This document shows positions 1 through 7,229 of a DNA stretch of 64,000 nt, in pieces. Below the pieces are notes generated by a model, which was not told the DNA's origin, searched no databases, and saw only the letters and a program-made list of their open reading frames with translations. Positions within the stretch are counted from its first letter, which is position 1. Every line of letters begins with the position of its first letter. A program made the translations under genes and the position numbers. The stretch lies in assembly GCA_041395905.1 (NCBI GenBank), contig JAWKZP010000014.1, positions 1 to 64,000 on the forward strand, given 5' to 3'. This stretch comes from UBA7803 sp041395905 (GTDB taxonomy: Bacteria > Pseudomonadota > Gammaproteobacteria > Pseudomonadales > Azotimanducaceae).

Positions 1-273
1 CTCAAGGTGCGGCGCCTGCACAAGGCGTTCCTGCGCTATCACGATCCGGACCACTGGCCGATCCTGCGGGACGCGTTGCGGCGCATGGGCCGGGCCGACC
101 TGATCGGCAACGGCAAACGGCATCTGGTGCCGAGCTTCCAGCCCGCGGGCACCGGCAAGGCGCCGGAGGGCAGCCGCCGCAAAGGCAGCTACCGCCGAGT
201 GCGCAGCCAGCACACGCGCGCGGAATCGGGCGACTACGCGCGCCCCCGGCGCCGCCCGAAACGCGGCGGCTGA
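1..273 (+). CDS. ygiQ: YgiQ family radical SAM protein, C-terminal fragment
   Basis: This is the 3' end of a gene whose start lies before the window. The frame is open from base 1. The visible 90 residues contain the segments FLRYHDPDHWPIL and RMGRADLIGNGKRHLVP, which I recognise from the tail of the YgiQ (UPF0313) family, followed by a basic, low-complexity end. The radical SAM domain is outside the window. YgiQ proteins are large radical SAM enzymes of unknown substrate. It converges with tesB, with 26 bp between the stop codons. Confidence 0.85.
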   Translation, partial: LKVRRLHKAFLRYHDPDHWPILRDALRRMGRADLIGNGKRHLVPSFQPAGTGKAPEGSRRKGSYRRVRSQHTRAESGDYARPRRRPKRGG

Positions 274-299
274 ACCCCGGGCACGCCCGCGCGTGTCCC

Positions 300-1163
300 T
301 CAGCGCTGACGCATCAGCCCTTCCTGCATGGTGCTGGCGATGAGCTTGCCCGCGGCGGTGAAGATCTGCCCGCGGTTGTAGCCGCGGGCCGCCGAAGTCG
401 AAGGGCTGTCGAGCGCATAGAGCAGCCATTCGTCCGCGCGCCACGCGCTCAGGGCGTCGTGGTGGATCCACATGGCATGGTCGAGGCTCGCCATCTGCAG
501 ACGCTCGCGCACGAACGAGCCGCGGTGGGGCAGGCGTCCGGTTGAGAGCAGAGCGTTGTCCGACTCGTAGACCAGCAGACAGGTGTGCAGCACGGCGTCA
601 TCCGGCAGCACGCCGTTGCTGCGGAACCAGATGTGCTGCCTGGGAGGATGTGGGCGCTCCTGCAGCAGCGCCTTGTGCTCCTCACGCCATTCCAGGAACA
701 CGCCCTGCTTGAGCTCGGCAGGCACCTTTGCCAGCGGCGGCGGCGTGAACGGCGGCATCGGCGCCTGATGCTCGAGGCCGGGCTCGCGCACCTGAAACGA
801 CAGGTCCATGTTGAAGATGGCCTGGCCATGCTGAATCACGACGACGCGCCGGGTGGAGAACGAGCGGCCGTCACGCAGACGCTCCACGTCGATCAGGGCC
901 GGCACCGCAGGATCACCCGGACGCAGGAAGTAACCGTGCAGCGAGTGCAGATGACGGTCCGTCTCGACGGTGCGGGCGGCAGCCATAGTCGCCTGCGCCA
1001 TGATCTGGCCGCCATACAGCCGTCCCGTGCGGCCCGCCGGATGATAGGCCCGGAACAGGTTGCGCTCGATGCGCTCGATGTCGAGCAGACCGATGGTCTC
1101 GGTCAGCCTGGCGGAGGTTGCAATTGCGGTCACTGGTCGGTTTCGTCGTTGAAAGCCGCGCAT
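300..1163 (-). CDS. tesB: Acyl-CoA thioesterase II (TesB)
   Basis: Hydrolyses acyl-CoA to free fatty acid and CoA in the cytoplasm. The protein has the double hot-dog layout of TesB, with GRLYGGQIMAQA in the N-terminal half and LQMASLDHAMWIHH and the terminal ASTMQEGLMRQR in the second half. The Asp of SLDHAMW, the Ser/Thr of the DSPSTSAARG segment and the Gln of TMQEG match the family's Asp/Thr/Gln catalytic set. I chose ATG at 1163, giving 287 residues against 286 in E. coli TesB; a GTG at 1133 is possible. It is divergent from the MerR gene. Confidence 0.88.
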   Translation of the reverse strand: MRGFQRRNRPVTAIATSARLTETIGLLDIERIERNLFRAYHPAGRTGRLYGGQIMAQATMAAARTVETDRHLHSLHGYFLRPGDPAVPALIDVERLRDGRSFSTRRVVVIQHGQAIFNMDLSFQVREPGLEHQAPMPPFTPPPLAKVPAELKQGVFLEWREEHKALLQERPHPPRQHIWFRSNGVLPDDAVLHTCLLVYESDNALLSTGRLPHRGSFVRERLQMASLDHAMWIHHDALSAWRADEWLLYALDSPSTSAARGYNRGQIFTAAGKLIASTMQEGLMRQR

Positions 1164-1247
1164 GCTACCCAAAGCCCCCCGGGCACGCAGCCTGCGGCGA
1201 CGGCCGAGCGGACCCGGCCAATCCATCTGGGCCTGCGCTGTTCAGCT

Positions 1248-1263
1248 TTTGTATACTACACAA
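1248..1263. promoter_or_regulatory. Candidate operator upstream of the MerR gene
   Basis: Bases 1249-1263 (TTGTATACTACACAA) form an imperfect dyad, symmetric at 12 of 15 positions, 23 bp before the MerR gene's ATG. The 13-mer at 1248-1260 (TTTGTATACTACA) recurs with 11 of 13 matches at 2370-2382, just before the SDR gene of the same cluster. MerR-type regulators usually bind dyads inside the promoter. Autoregulation is therefore my inference. Confidence 0.45.
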
Positions 1264-1285
1264 TCCTCAACTGACGTTGCGACGC

Positions 1286-2212
1286 ATGCCCCGATCAGCA
1301 CCAGAGAAGCGCGCCCCCGCGCACTACAACATCGGCGCAGTCGCACGCCTTACCGGCGTGTCGCGCGAAAAGATCCGTGTCTGGGAACGCCGCTACGGCG
1401 CGGTTACCCCGGCGCGCGATGCCAACAACAAGCGCCACTACAGCCAGCAGGACATCGAGCGCCTCACGCTGATCCGCCGCCTGGTCGATGGGGGTCAGGC
1501 CATCAGCAGCGTCGCCACGCTGGCGCTGCCGGCCCTCAAAGCCCGACTGGGTGCACAGGCTGCGCCCGCAGGGGTCAGCGCGCCGGCGGCGCGCAGCGCC
1601 CTGGTGATCAGCGCCGCAGCGACGGAACTGGTGGATCTGCTTCGCGCTTCCGGCACGGAAACGGTCGGCGTGGCAGCAGACAGCGCGGATGCGGGCCGGC
1701 TGCTGGCCGGGCAGGCCTTCGATCTGATGGTGCTCGACTGCCCCACGCTGCTGCGCAGCAACATCGAGGACGCGCTCAGACTGCGGCAGATGGCGCCCGG
1801 CTGCCGGCTGCTCATCGTCTATCGTTTTGCCGCGACCGCGCTGCTCCGGCAGATCGAGGCAACCGGGGCGCGCACGGTGAAGGCGCCGCTGCAGGCGGCC
1901 GATCTCGAGCCAGGCGCTGCGCCGGAGCCGCCTGCCGCGGTGGCAGCCGATCCGCGGGTACGCCAGTACTCGCCCGCTCAGCTGGCGGCGCTCGGCAGCC
2001 GCGCCGACCGGGTGCGCTGCGAGTGCCCGCGCCACCTGGTGAGCCTGGTGCGCGACCTCAACGCGTTCGAAGACTACTCCCTGGGCTGCGAAACCGAATC
2101 CGCCGTGGATGCTGCGATGCATCGCGAAGTCTACGGTCTGATCGCTCAGGCGCGGGCGCTGGTGGAGGATGCGCTGGGAATCGTTGCCGCCGAGGAGAAC
2201 CTGCCCGCCTGA
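1286..2212 (+). CDS. MerR-family regulator with pseudo-receiver-like and Cys-containing C-terminal regions
   Basis: DNA-binding regulator of 308 residues. Residues about 13-82 are a MerR winged helix-turn-helix (YNIGAVARLTGVSREKIRVW, then RRYG and HYSQQDIERL). Unlike CarH/LitR light sensors, I see no B12-binding DxHxxG motif. Residues about 104-206 instead look like a degenerate receiver or Rossmann fold (FDLMVLDCP, LLIVYRF, GARTVKAPL). The last 80 residues hold a CECPRHL motif (Cys245, Cys247) and Cys268. Genes of this type sit beside photolyase-related genes in many proteobacteria, where they control light-induced operons. Its control of the next three genes is inferred from position and the shared motif. 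ATG 1286 was chosen because the HTH begins 13 residues later. Confidence 0.8.
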   Translation: MPRSAPEKRAPAHYNIGAVARLTGVSREKIRVWERRYGAVTPARDANNKRHYSQQDIERLTLIRRLVDGGQAISSVATLALPALKARLGAQAAPAGVSAPAARSALVISAAATELVDLLRASGTETVGVAADSADAGRLLAGQAFDLMVLDCPTLLRSNIEDALRLRQMAPGCRLLIVYRFAATALLRQIEATGARTVKAPLQAADLEPGAAPEPPAAVAADPRVRQYSPAQLAALGSRADRVRCECPRHLVSLVRDLNAFEDYSLGCETESAVDAAMHREVYGLIAQARALVEDALGIVAAEENLPA

Positions 2213-2369
2213 TGGAGACCTCCCGGCGCCGGGGGGCAGCCCGGTGCGGCGGGCGAAAGACGGTCGGCGGAGCGAAGGGAGGGAGAGAGGGGAGGGAATC
2301 GCCCCGCCGACCGGAGGAACGCCGGTACTGCATGAACCGGCGATGGGCACTCTAACCCGATGTCCATTG

Positions 2370-2393
2370 TTTGTCCACTACAGATGGTGTACA
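2370..2393. promoter_or_regulatory. Candidate operator/promoter of the SDR-photolyase operon
   Basis: An inverted repeat TTTGTCCAC/GTGTACAAA (8 of 9 pairs, 8-bp spacer, 2370-2395) lies directly before the SDR start codon. Its left arm repeats the motif at 1248-1260. A weak promoter can be drawn through it: TTGTTT at 2367-2372 and TACAAA at 2390-2395, 17 bp apart. That would start transcription at about 2402, next to the ATG at 2403. The rest of the 190-bp gap (2213-2402) is purine-rich with nothing I recognise. Confidence 0.45.
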
Positions 2394-2402
2394 AATGCGG
2401 GC

Positions 2403-3200
2403 ATGAATCCGACCCAGCCAGCTACCCGGGTTGCCGTCGTGGTCGGTGCCGCCGGCGGCATCGGCGCCGCGCTCGTCGACGTCCTGGCGGCGCGGCCGGA
2501 CTTCTCGCAGGTGATCGCCCTGTCGCGCCGACCCGACGCGGTGCCGCGATCTGCAGACGCGACCATTGCCGTCGACCCCCTCGACCGTGCCGCGCTGCTG
2601 GCCGCCCGCGACCGCGTGGCCGCACGCACACCCGCGGTGCATCGCCTCATCATCTGCATCGGGCTATTGCACGCCGAGCCCGGTCCTGACTCGCCGGGCA
2701 TAAATCCAGAGAAGGCCCTGAAGCAGCTGGATCAGTCCGCGTTCGCCCACTGCATGAGTGTGAACGCCTTTGCGCCGCTGGCGGTGCTCGACGCTTTTCT
2801 GCCGCTGCTGCGCCATGCCGAAGGCGCCGTGGCTGCGGCACTGTCTGCCCGGGTCGGCTCGATCGCCGACAACCGGCTCGGCGGCTGGTACAGCTACCGC
2901 ATGAGCAAGGCTGCATTGAACATGGGCATCAGAACCGCAGCGATCGAGCTGCAGCGTCTGCGCCACGGACCAACGCTGGTTGCCATCCATCCCGGCACCA
3001 CCGCGACAGCACTGTCGGCCCCATTCGTCGCGCGGCGAACCGGCACGGGGCCACGCTCCTCGCCCGACACCTCCGCGCAACCCGATGCGCCCCGCTCTGC
3101 CCGGGACAGCGCCGCGCGCCTGGTGGCGATGCTCGACGGCGTCTCGAGCGACGACAACGGCGCGCTGCTCAACTGGGACGGCACGCGCCTGCCCTGGTAG
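2403..3200 (+). CDS. SDR family oxidoreductase of the photolyase cluster
   Basis: Short-chain dehydrogenase of 265 residues, substrate unknown. The N-terminal nucleotide-binding motif is GAAGGIG (usual form TGxxxGxG). The catalytic Ser is in ALSARVGSI and the YxxxK motif is YRMSK. I chose ATG 2403 because the beta-strand leading to the glycine motif begins 10 residues later. No clear ribosome-binding site precedes it, so the message may be nearly leaderless. An SDR of this CsgA-like type is a usual member of MerR/photolyase clusters. It is the first gene of a run of three, followed after 47 bp by the photolyase-like gene. Confidence 0.85.
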   Translation: MNPTQPATRVAVVVGAAGGIGAALVDVLAARPDFSQVIALSRRPDAVPRSADATIAVDPLDRAALLAARDRVAARTPAVHRLIICIGLLHAEPGPDSPGINPEKALKQLDQSAFAHCMSVNAFAPLAVLDAFLPLLRHAEGAVAAALSARVGSIADNRLGGWYSYRMSKAALNMGIRTAAIELQRLRHGPTLVAIHPGTTATALSAPFVARRTGTGPRSSPDTSAQPDAPRSARDSAARLVAMLDGVSSDDNGALLNWDGTRLPW

Positions 3201-3247
3201 CGGAGTTCCGCGCACGCCTGAAGCGCGCGGCCATACAGGAGAACGAC

Positions 3248-4744
3248 ATGAACGACGTACTTGTGATCTTCGGCAACCAGCTGTTCCACCCGGACCTGCT
3301 GCGCAGCGCCGTGCCCGATCGCGCGCGCTGCCGCATCGTGCTGGTGGAAGATCCGCAGCTGTGCCGGCGCTACGCCTATCACAAGCAGAAGCTCGTGCTG
3401 GTGCTGGCGGCCATGCGCCAGTACGCGGCATTGCTGGAAACGCGCGGATACGACGTCAGGTACCATTCGCTCGACGAGGCTACCGGCTGGCGCGCCGCCG
3501 TGCGCCAGGCCGCCCACGAGCGGCAGGCTGCCCGGCTGCTGCACTTCGAGGTTGAAAGCCCGGATCTGAGCCGCGCTCTCGGGCAGTTCGCGGCCCGCGA
3601 AGCGCTGGTGCACAGGGTGCTGCCGAGCCCCATGTTCCTGACCAGTCACGACGACTTCGCCGAGCACCTGGCCGCGGAGCGCACGCCGAAACTGCTGCCC
3701 TTCTACAAGGCGCAGCGGCGCCGCCTGCAGGTCCTGGTGAGTGCCGGCGGCGAGCCGGTGGGCGGGCGCTGGAGCTTCGATCAGCTCAACCGGGAACGGC
3801 TGCCGCGACACATGCACCCGGACGAGCCGCCAGTGCTGAAGCACCCGGCCGTGGTGCACGAGGTAAAGGCGCTGGTGGCGGATCAGTTCGCCACGCATCC
3901 CGGCGGGCTGCGGCATTTCTGGGTGCCCACCAATCACGCCGACGCCGAACGCTGGCTCGATAGCTTTCTGGCAACGCGGTTCTGGAACTTCGGCACCTAT
4001 GAGGACGCGTTGACGGATCGCTCGGCATTCGTTTACCACAGCGCGCTCGCGCCGCTCCTGAACATCGGCCTGCTGACGCCGCGCCAGGTGCTCGACCGCA
4101 CGCTGGACTACGCGGCCGGGAACGCCGTGCCCGTAAACAGCGTCGAAGGCTTCGTGCGCCAGATCATCGGCTGGCGAGAATTCGTGCGCGGCGTGTATCA
4201 CCACTACTACCAGCCCATGCAGAGCCGCAACATCTGGAACGCCGACCGCAAGCTCACCGACAGCTGGTACGCCGGCAGCACCGGACTCGCACCCATGGAT
4301 CACGTGATCGGTAAGGCGCTGAAGCTCGGCTGGGCACATCACATCGAGCGCCTGATGGTCGCGGCGAATCTCATGAACCTCTCTGGCATTCAGCCACAGG
4401 AGGTCTACCGCTGGTTCATGGAGATGTTCGTCGACGCCTACGACTGGGTGATGGTCCCGAACGTGTTCGGTATGGGCCTGACCAGCGAAGGCGGTATATT
4501 CACCAGCAAGCCGTACATCTGCGGGTCGAACTACGTGCTGAAGATGGGCGATTTCAAACGCGGCGCCTGGTGCGACGTCATGGACGGCTTGCTCTGGCGC
4601 TTCGTCGCCCACCACGAACGGACCCTGCGCGCCAATCACCGACTGGCGCCGATGGTGGCGAACCTGGCGCGCGTTGCGCGCAAGCGCCCCGAGATCTTCT
4701 CTCTGGCCGATGAGTTCATCGACACCCACACCCGTGCCGCCTGA
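3248..4744 (+). CDS. Cryptochrome/photolyase-related protein (PhrB/FeS-BCP type) without the iron-sulphur cysteines
   Basis: Flavoprotein of the deoxyribodipyrimidine photolyase-related family (498 residues; PhrB of Agrobacterium is about 507). Typical segments are VLVIFGNQLF, PFYKAQRRRLQ, NSVEGFVRQIIGWREFVRG, GWAHHIERLMVAANL and FTSKPYICGSNYVLKM. PhrB binds a 4Fe-4S cluster with four cysteines. Here the first aligned position is Pro349 (GLAPMDH). The region that should hold the others reads MGDFKRGAWCDVMDG, with one Cys. Only four Cys exist (28, 39, 425, 442), so a normal cluster looks impossible. ATG 3248 is preceded by AGGAGAACGAC. DNA repair or light sensing is the family role; which one applies here is open. 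Confidence 0.88.
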   Translation: MNDVLVIFGNQLFHPDLLRSAVPDRARCRIVLVEDPQLCRRYAYHKQKLVLVLAAMRQYAALLETRGYDVRYHSLDEATGWRAAVRQAAHERQAARLLHFEVESPDLSRALGQFAAREALVHRVLPSPMFLTSHDDFAEHLAAERTPKLLPFYKAQRRRLQVLVSAGGEPVGGRWSFDQLNRERLPRHMHPDEPPVLKHPAVVHEVKALVADQFATHPGGLRHFWVPTNHADAERWLDSFLATRFWNFGTYEDALTDRSAFVYHSALAPLLNIGLLTPRQVLDRTLDYAAGNAVPVNSVEGFVRQIIGWREFVRGVYHHYYQPMQSRNIWNADRKLTDSWYAGSTGLAPMDHVIGKALKLGWAHHIERLMVAANLMNLSGIQPQEVYRWFMEMFVDAYDWVMVPNVFGMGLTSEGGIFTSKPYICGSNYVLKMGDFKRGAWCDVMDGLLWRFVAHHERTLRANHRLAPMVANLARVARKRPEIFSLADEFIDTHTRAA

Positions 4745-4753
4745 GGCCGCCAC

Positions 4754-5686
4754 ATGAACGACAATCGCGAGCCAGGCGCCGCCGGGCGCATCGTCATTGC
4801 GGGCGGGCGCGGCTTCATCGGCCGGCACCTGACCCGGCACCTGACGGCGCTCGACCATGAAGTGGTGATCCTGACCCGCAGCTCTACGCCCCGGCCGATG
4901 CAGCGCGGCCGCCTGGTCCCCTGGACGCCCGACAGCCAGGGGCCGTGGTGCAGCGAACTCAATGGCGCCCGGGCGGTGGTGAACCTGTGCGGCGCGCCCA
5001 TCGCCGGACCGCGCTGGACGAACGCGCGCAAACGTCATCTCGAGGCGAGCCGTACGCTGCCGACACGAACGCTGGTGACGGCAATGGAGCGGCTCGACGC
5101 GCCGCCGGCTCTGCTGGTGCAGGCATCCGGCGTCGGCTACTTCGGCGCGACGCCGGGGCAGCCTGACGATCCGAGCCTGGACGAACAGGCGCCCCCCGGC
5201 AGCGATTTTCTCGCCCGGCTGGCCGTCGCCTGGGAAGCGGCCGCCGCCGACGCGCGGGCGCCCTGCGCGCGAATGCGCTTCGGCGTGGTGCTGGGCCGCG
5301 ACGGCGGCGCCCTGCCGCAGATGCTGCTGCCGTTCCGTCTGTACGTCGGCGGGCGCATCGGCAGCGGCCGGCAGTGGCTGCCCTGGGTGCACGTGCACGA
5401 TGCGGTGCGCGCCATCGCCTTCGTCATCGAGCACGCGCTGCCGGGCGCGTTCAACGTCGTGGCACCGGAAGCCGTGAGCAACGCCACGTTCGCCGGGGTC
5501 GCCGCACACGCGCTGCGACGACCCGCATTGCTGCCGCTGCCGCGCCTGGTGCTGCAGGCAGCACTGGGTGAGCAGGCAACGCTCCTGTGCGACGGTCAGC
5601 GCGTCGAGCCCAAGGCACTTCTGAGGGCCGGCTTCCGGTTCCAGTTTCCCGACATCGACGGCGCGCTGGCCGACCTCACACGGTAA
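4754..5686 (+). CDS. TIGR01777 family NAD-dependent epimerase-like protein (YfcH type)
   Basis: Extended-SDR protein of 310 residues. It begins with the nucleotide-binding loop IAGGRGFIGRHLTRHL and has LVQASGVGYFGA, LPWVHVHDAVRAIAFVIEH and a C-terminal DUF1731-like tail (RVEPKALLRAGFRFQFPDI). The family is called a sugar-nucleotide epimerase by homology, but its substrate is unknown. It starts 9 bp after the photolyase-like gene, so the two are probably co-transcribed. TIGR01777 genes are regular partners of photolyase-related genes in light-induced clusters. Confidence 0.87.
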   Translation: MNDNREPGAAGRIVIAGGRGFIGRHLTRHLTALDHEVVILTRSSTPRPMQRGRLVPWTPDSQGPWCSELNGARAVVNLCGAPIAGPRWTNARKRHLEASRTLPTRTLVTAMERLDAPPALLVQASGVGYFGATPGQPDDPSLDEQAPPGSDFLARLAVAWEAAAADARAPCARMRFGVVLGRDGGALPQMLLPFRLYVGGRIGSGRQWLPWVHVHDAVRAIAFVIEHALPGAFNVVAPEAVSNATFAGVAAHALRRPALLPLPRLVLQAALGEQATLLCDGQRVEPKALLRAGFRFQFPDIDGALADLTR

Positions 5687-5717
5687 ACTTCGTCCACGAC
5701 AATCGGGGGAGAAGAGC

Positions 5718-7190
5718 ATGCGCGCTACCGATGACCACGATCCGGACGGCGAGCGTTTGCCGATCAAGATCGACAGCACCTCGAACGGCGAGTTCGTGCC
5801 GATTCCGCTGACTGCCACCAATCGGCTCGGCAACCGTCTCGCCATGGACCTGGCTACCGGCAACGCCCGCCGTCTCGGACAGAACCGCCGCAGCTTCCTG
5901 GTATCGAGCTGCGGCGCAGCGGCGACCCTGCTGGCGGTGAACCAGGCAAACGCCGCCGCCGGCAAGCTCGGCGGTTTCTTCGCGGTGCCGGATGAAGCCG
6001 CGCTGGATCTGCAGCTTGCGGAGGCCACGGTGCAGGGCGAGGAGTTCATCTTCGACGTGCAGGGACATTACGTGGACCCCACCGGCGACTGGCTCGACCA
6101 GATCCCCGAGTTCGCGCGCCCGTTCGCCGGCATGCCAAAGGCCGATTGCGAGCGCAACTACCGCGGCGATCCCATGTCGTATCTCGACTGCCTTGGCCCG
6201 GACGAGTTCGTCAAGGACGTGTTCCTGGACTCCGATACCGACATGATGGTGCTGTCGTTCGTGCCGTCGGCTGCGGACGCCGAACCCGTGACCATCGAAG
6301 CCGCGGACGCGACGCGCCGGATCGTCGATGAGCTGGACGGCACACAGCGCCTGCTGCTGCACGGCCGGGTCAATCCGAATCAGCCCGGCGACATGGAACG
6401 CATGGAATCGCTCGTCAAGGACTGGGGTATCTGCGCCTGGAAGACCTACACCCAGTTCGGCCCCGGCGGAACCGGCTACTACCTTTCCGACGACGTGGGC
6501 CTGGCGTTCATCGAGCAGGCCCGGCGCCTGGGCGTCAAGGTCATCTGCGTGCACAAGGGCCTGCCCTTGTCGGACAAGTCCTACGAGCACAGCCAGTGCC
6601 GCGACATCGGCGTGGTGGCGAAGCAGTACCCCGACGTGTCCTTCATCGTCTATCACTCCGGCTACGTGGCCGGGCAGCGCGAGCGCGCCTTCGCGCCCGG
6701 CGAGGGACGGGACGGGGTCGACACGCTGATCCAGTCACTGGTGGACAACGGCGTCGGGCCCGGCAGCAACGTCTACGCCGAGCTCGGCAGCACGTGGCGG
6801 TTTCTGATGCGCGAACCGGACGACGCGGCGCACGTGCTCGGCAAGCTGCTGACCCACGTGGGCGAGAACAACGTCCTGTGGGGCACCGATTCCATCTGGT
6901 ACGGATCTCCGCAGGATCAGATTCAGGCGTTCCGAACCTTCCAGATCGCCGAGCCGTTGCGCGAAGCCCACGGCTATCCCGAGCTGACGCCGGCGCTGAA
7001 AGCCGGGGTGTTCGGTCTGAACGCGTGCGTGCCCTATCAGATCTCCGCAGAGGAGGTGCAGCTGCGCGCCGGCAGCGACCCCATCAGCCGCTCACGCGCG
7101 AGCTACGCCGAGCAGCCGAATCCGAGCTTTGCCACCTACGGGCCGAAGACCCGGCGCGAGTTCCTGAACCTGCTGCGCAACGGCGCATGA
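5718..7190 (+). CDS. Tat-exported amidohydrolase (COG2159 type)
   Basis: TIM-barrel metal-dependent hydrolase of 490 residues, substrate unknown. A long polar N-terminal stretch precedes a twin-arginine signal (NRRSFLVSS, Arg57-Arg58) and a hydrophobic, Ala-rich segment, so export by Tat is likely. Metal-site features of Amidohydrolase_2 are FDVQGH (Gln115 in place of the first His of the usual HxH), VICVHKGLPL, FIVYHSGY and NVLWGTDSIW. The start at 5718 keeps an upstream GGGGAGAAGAGC ribosome site. It follows the epimerase by 31 bp and may be read with it, but it is not a usual member of light-response clusters. Confidence 0.82.
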   Translation: MRATDDHDPDGERLPIKIDSTSNGEFVPIPLTATNRLGNRLAMDLATGNARRLGQNRRSFLVSSCGAAATLLAVNQANAAAGKLGGFFAVPDEAALDLQLAEATVQGEEFIFDVQGHYVDPTGDWLDQIPEFARPFAGMPKADCERNYRGDPMSYLDCLGPDEFVKDVFLDSDTDMMVLSFVPSAADAEPVTIEAADATRRIVDELDGTQRLLLHGRVNPNQPGDMERMESLVKDWGICAWKTYTQFGPGGTGYYLSDDVGLAFIEQARRLGVKVICVHKGLPLSDKSYEHSQCRDIGVVAKQYPDVSFIVYHSGYVAGQRERAFAPGEGRDGVDTLIQSLVDNGVGPGSNVYAELGSTWRFLMREPDDAAHVLGKLLTHVGENNVLWGTDSIWYGSPQDQIQAFRTFQIAEPLREAHGYPELTPALKAGVFGLNACVPYQISAEEVQLRAGSDPISRSRASYAEQPNPSFATYGPKTRREFLNLLRNGA

Positions 7191-7229
7191 AGCGGCCTGC
7201 GGCAGACGCCGGATCGGGTGCCGCCGCAC

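Noticed and set aside
2894..6049. A 1051-codon open frame on the minus strand
   Set aside because: It lies opposite the SDR, photolyase and epimerase genes, which have clear families. High G+C makes long antisense frames common, and its composition (His, Arg, Gln-rich) is that of a shadow frame.
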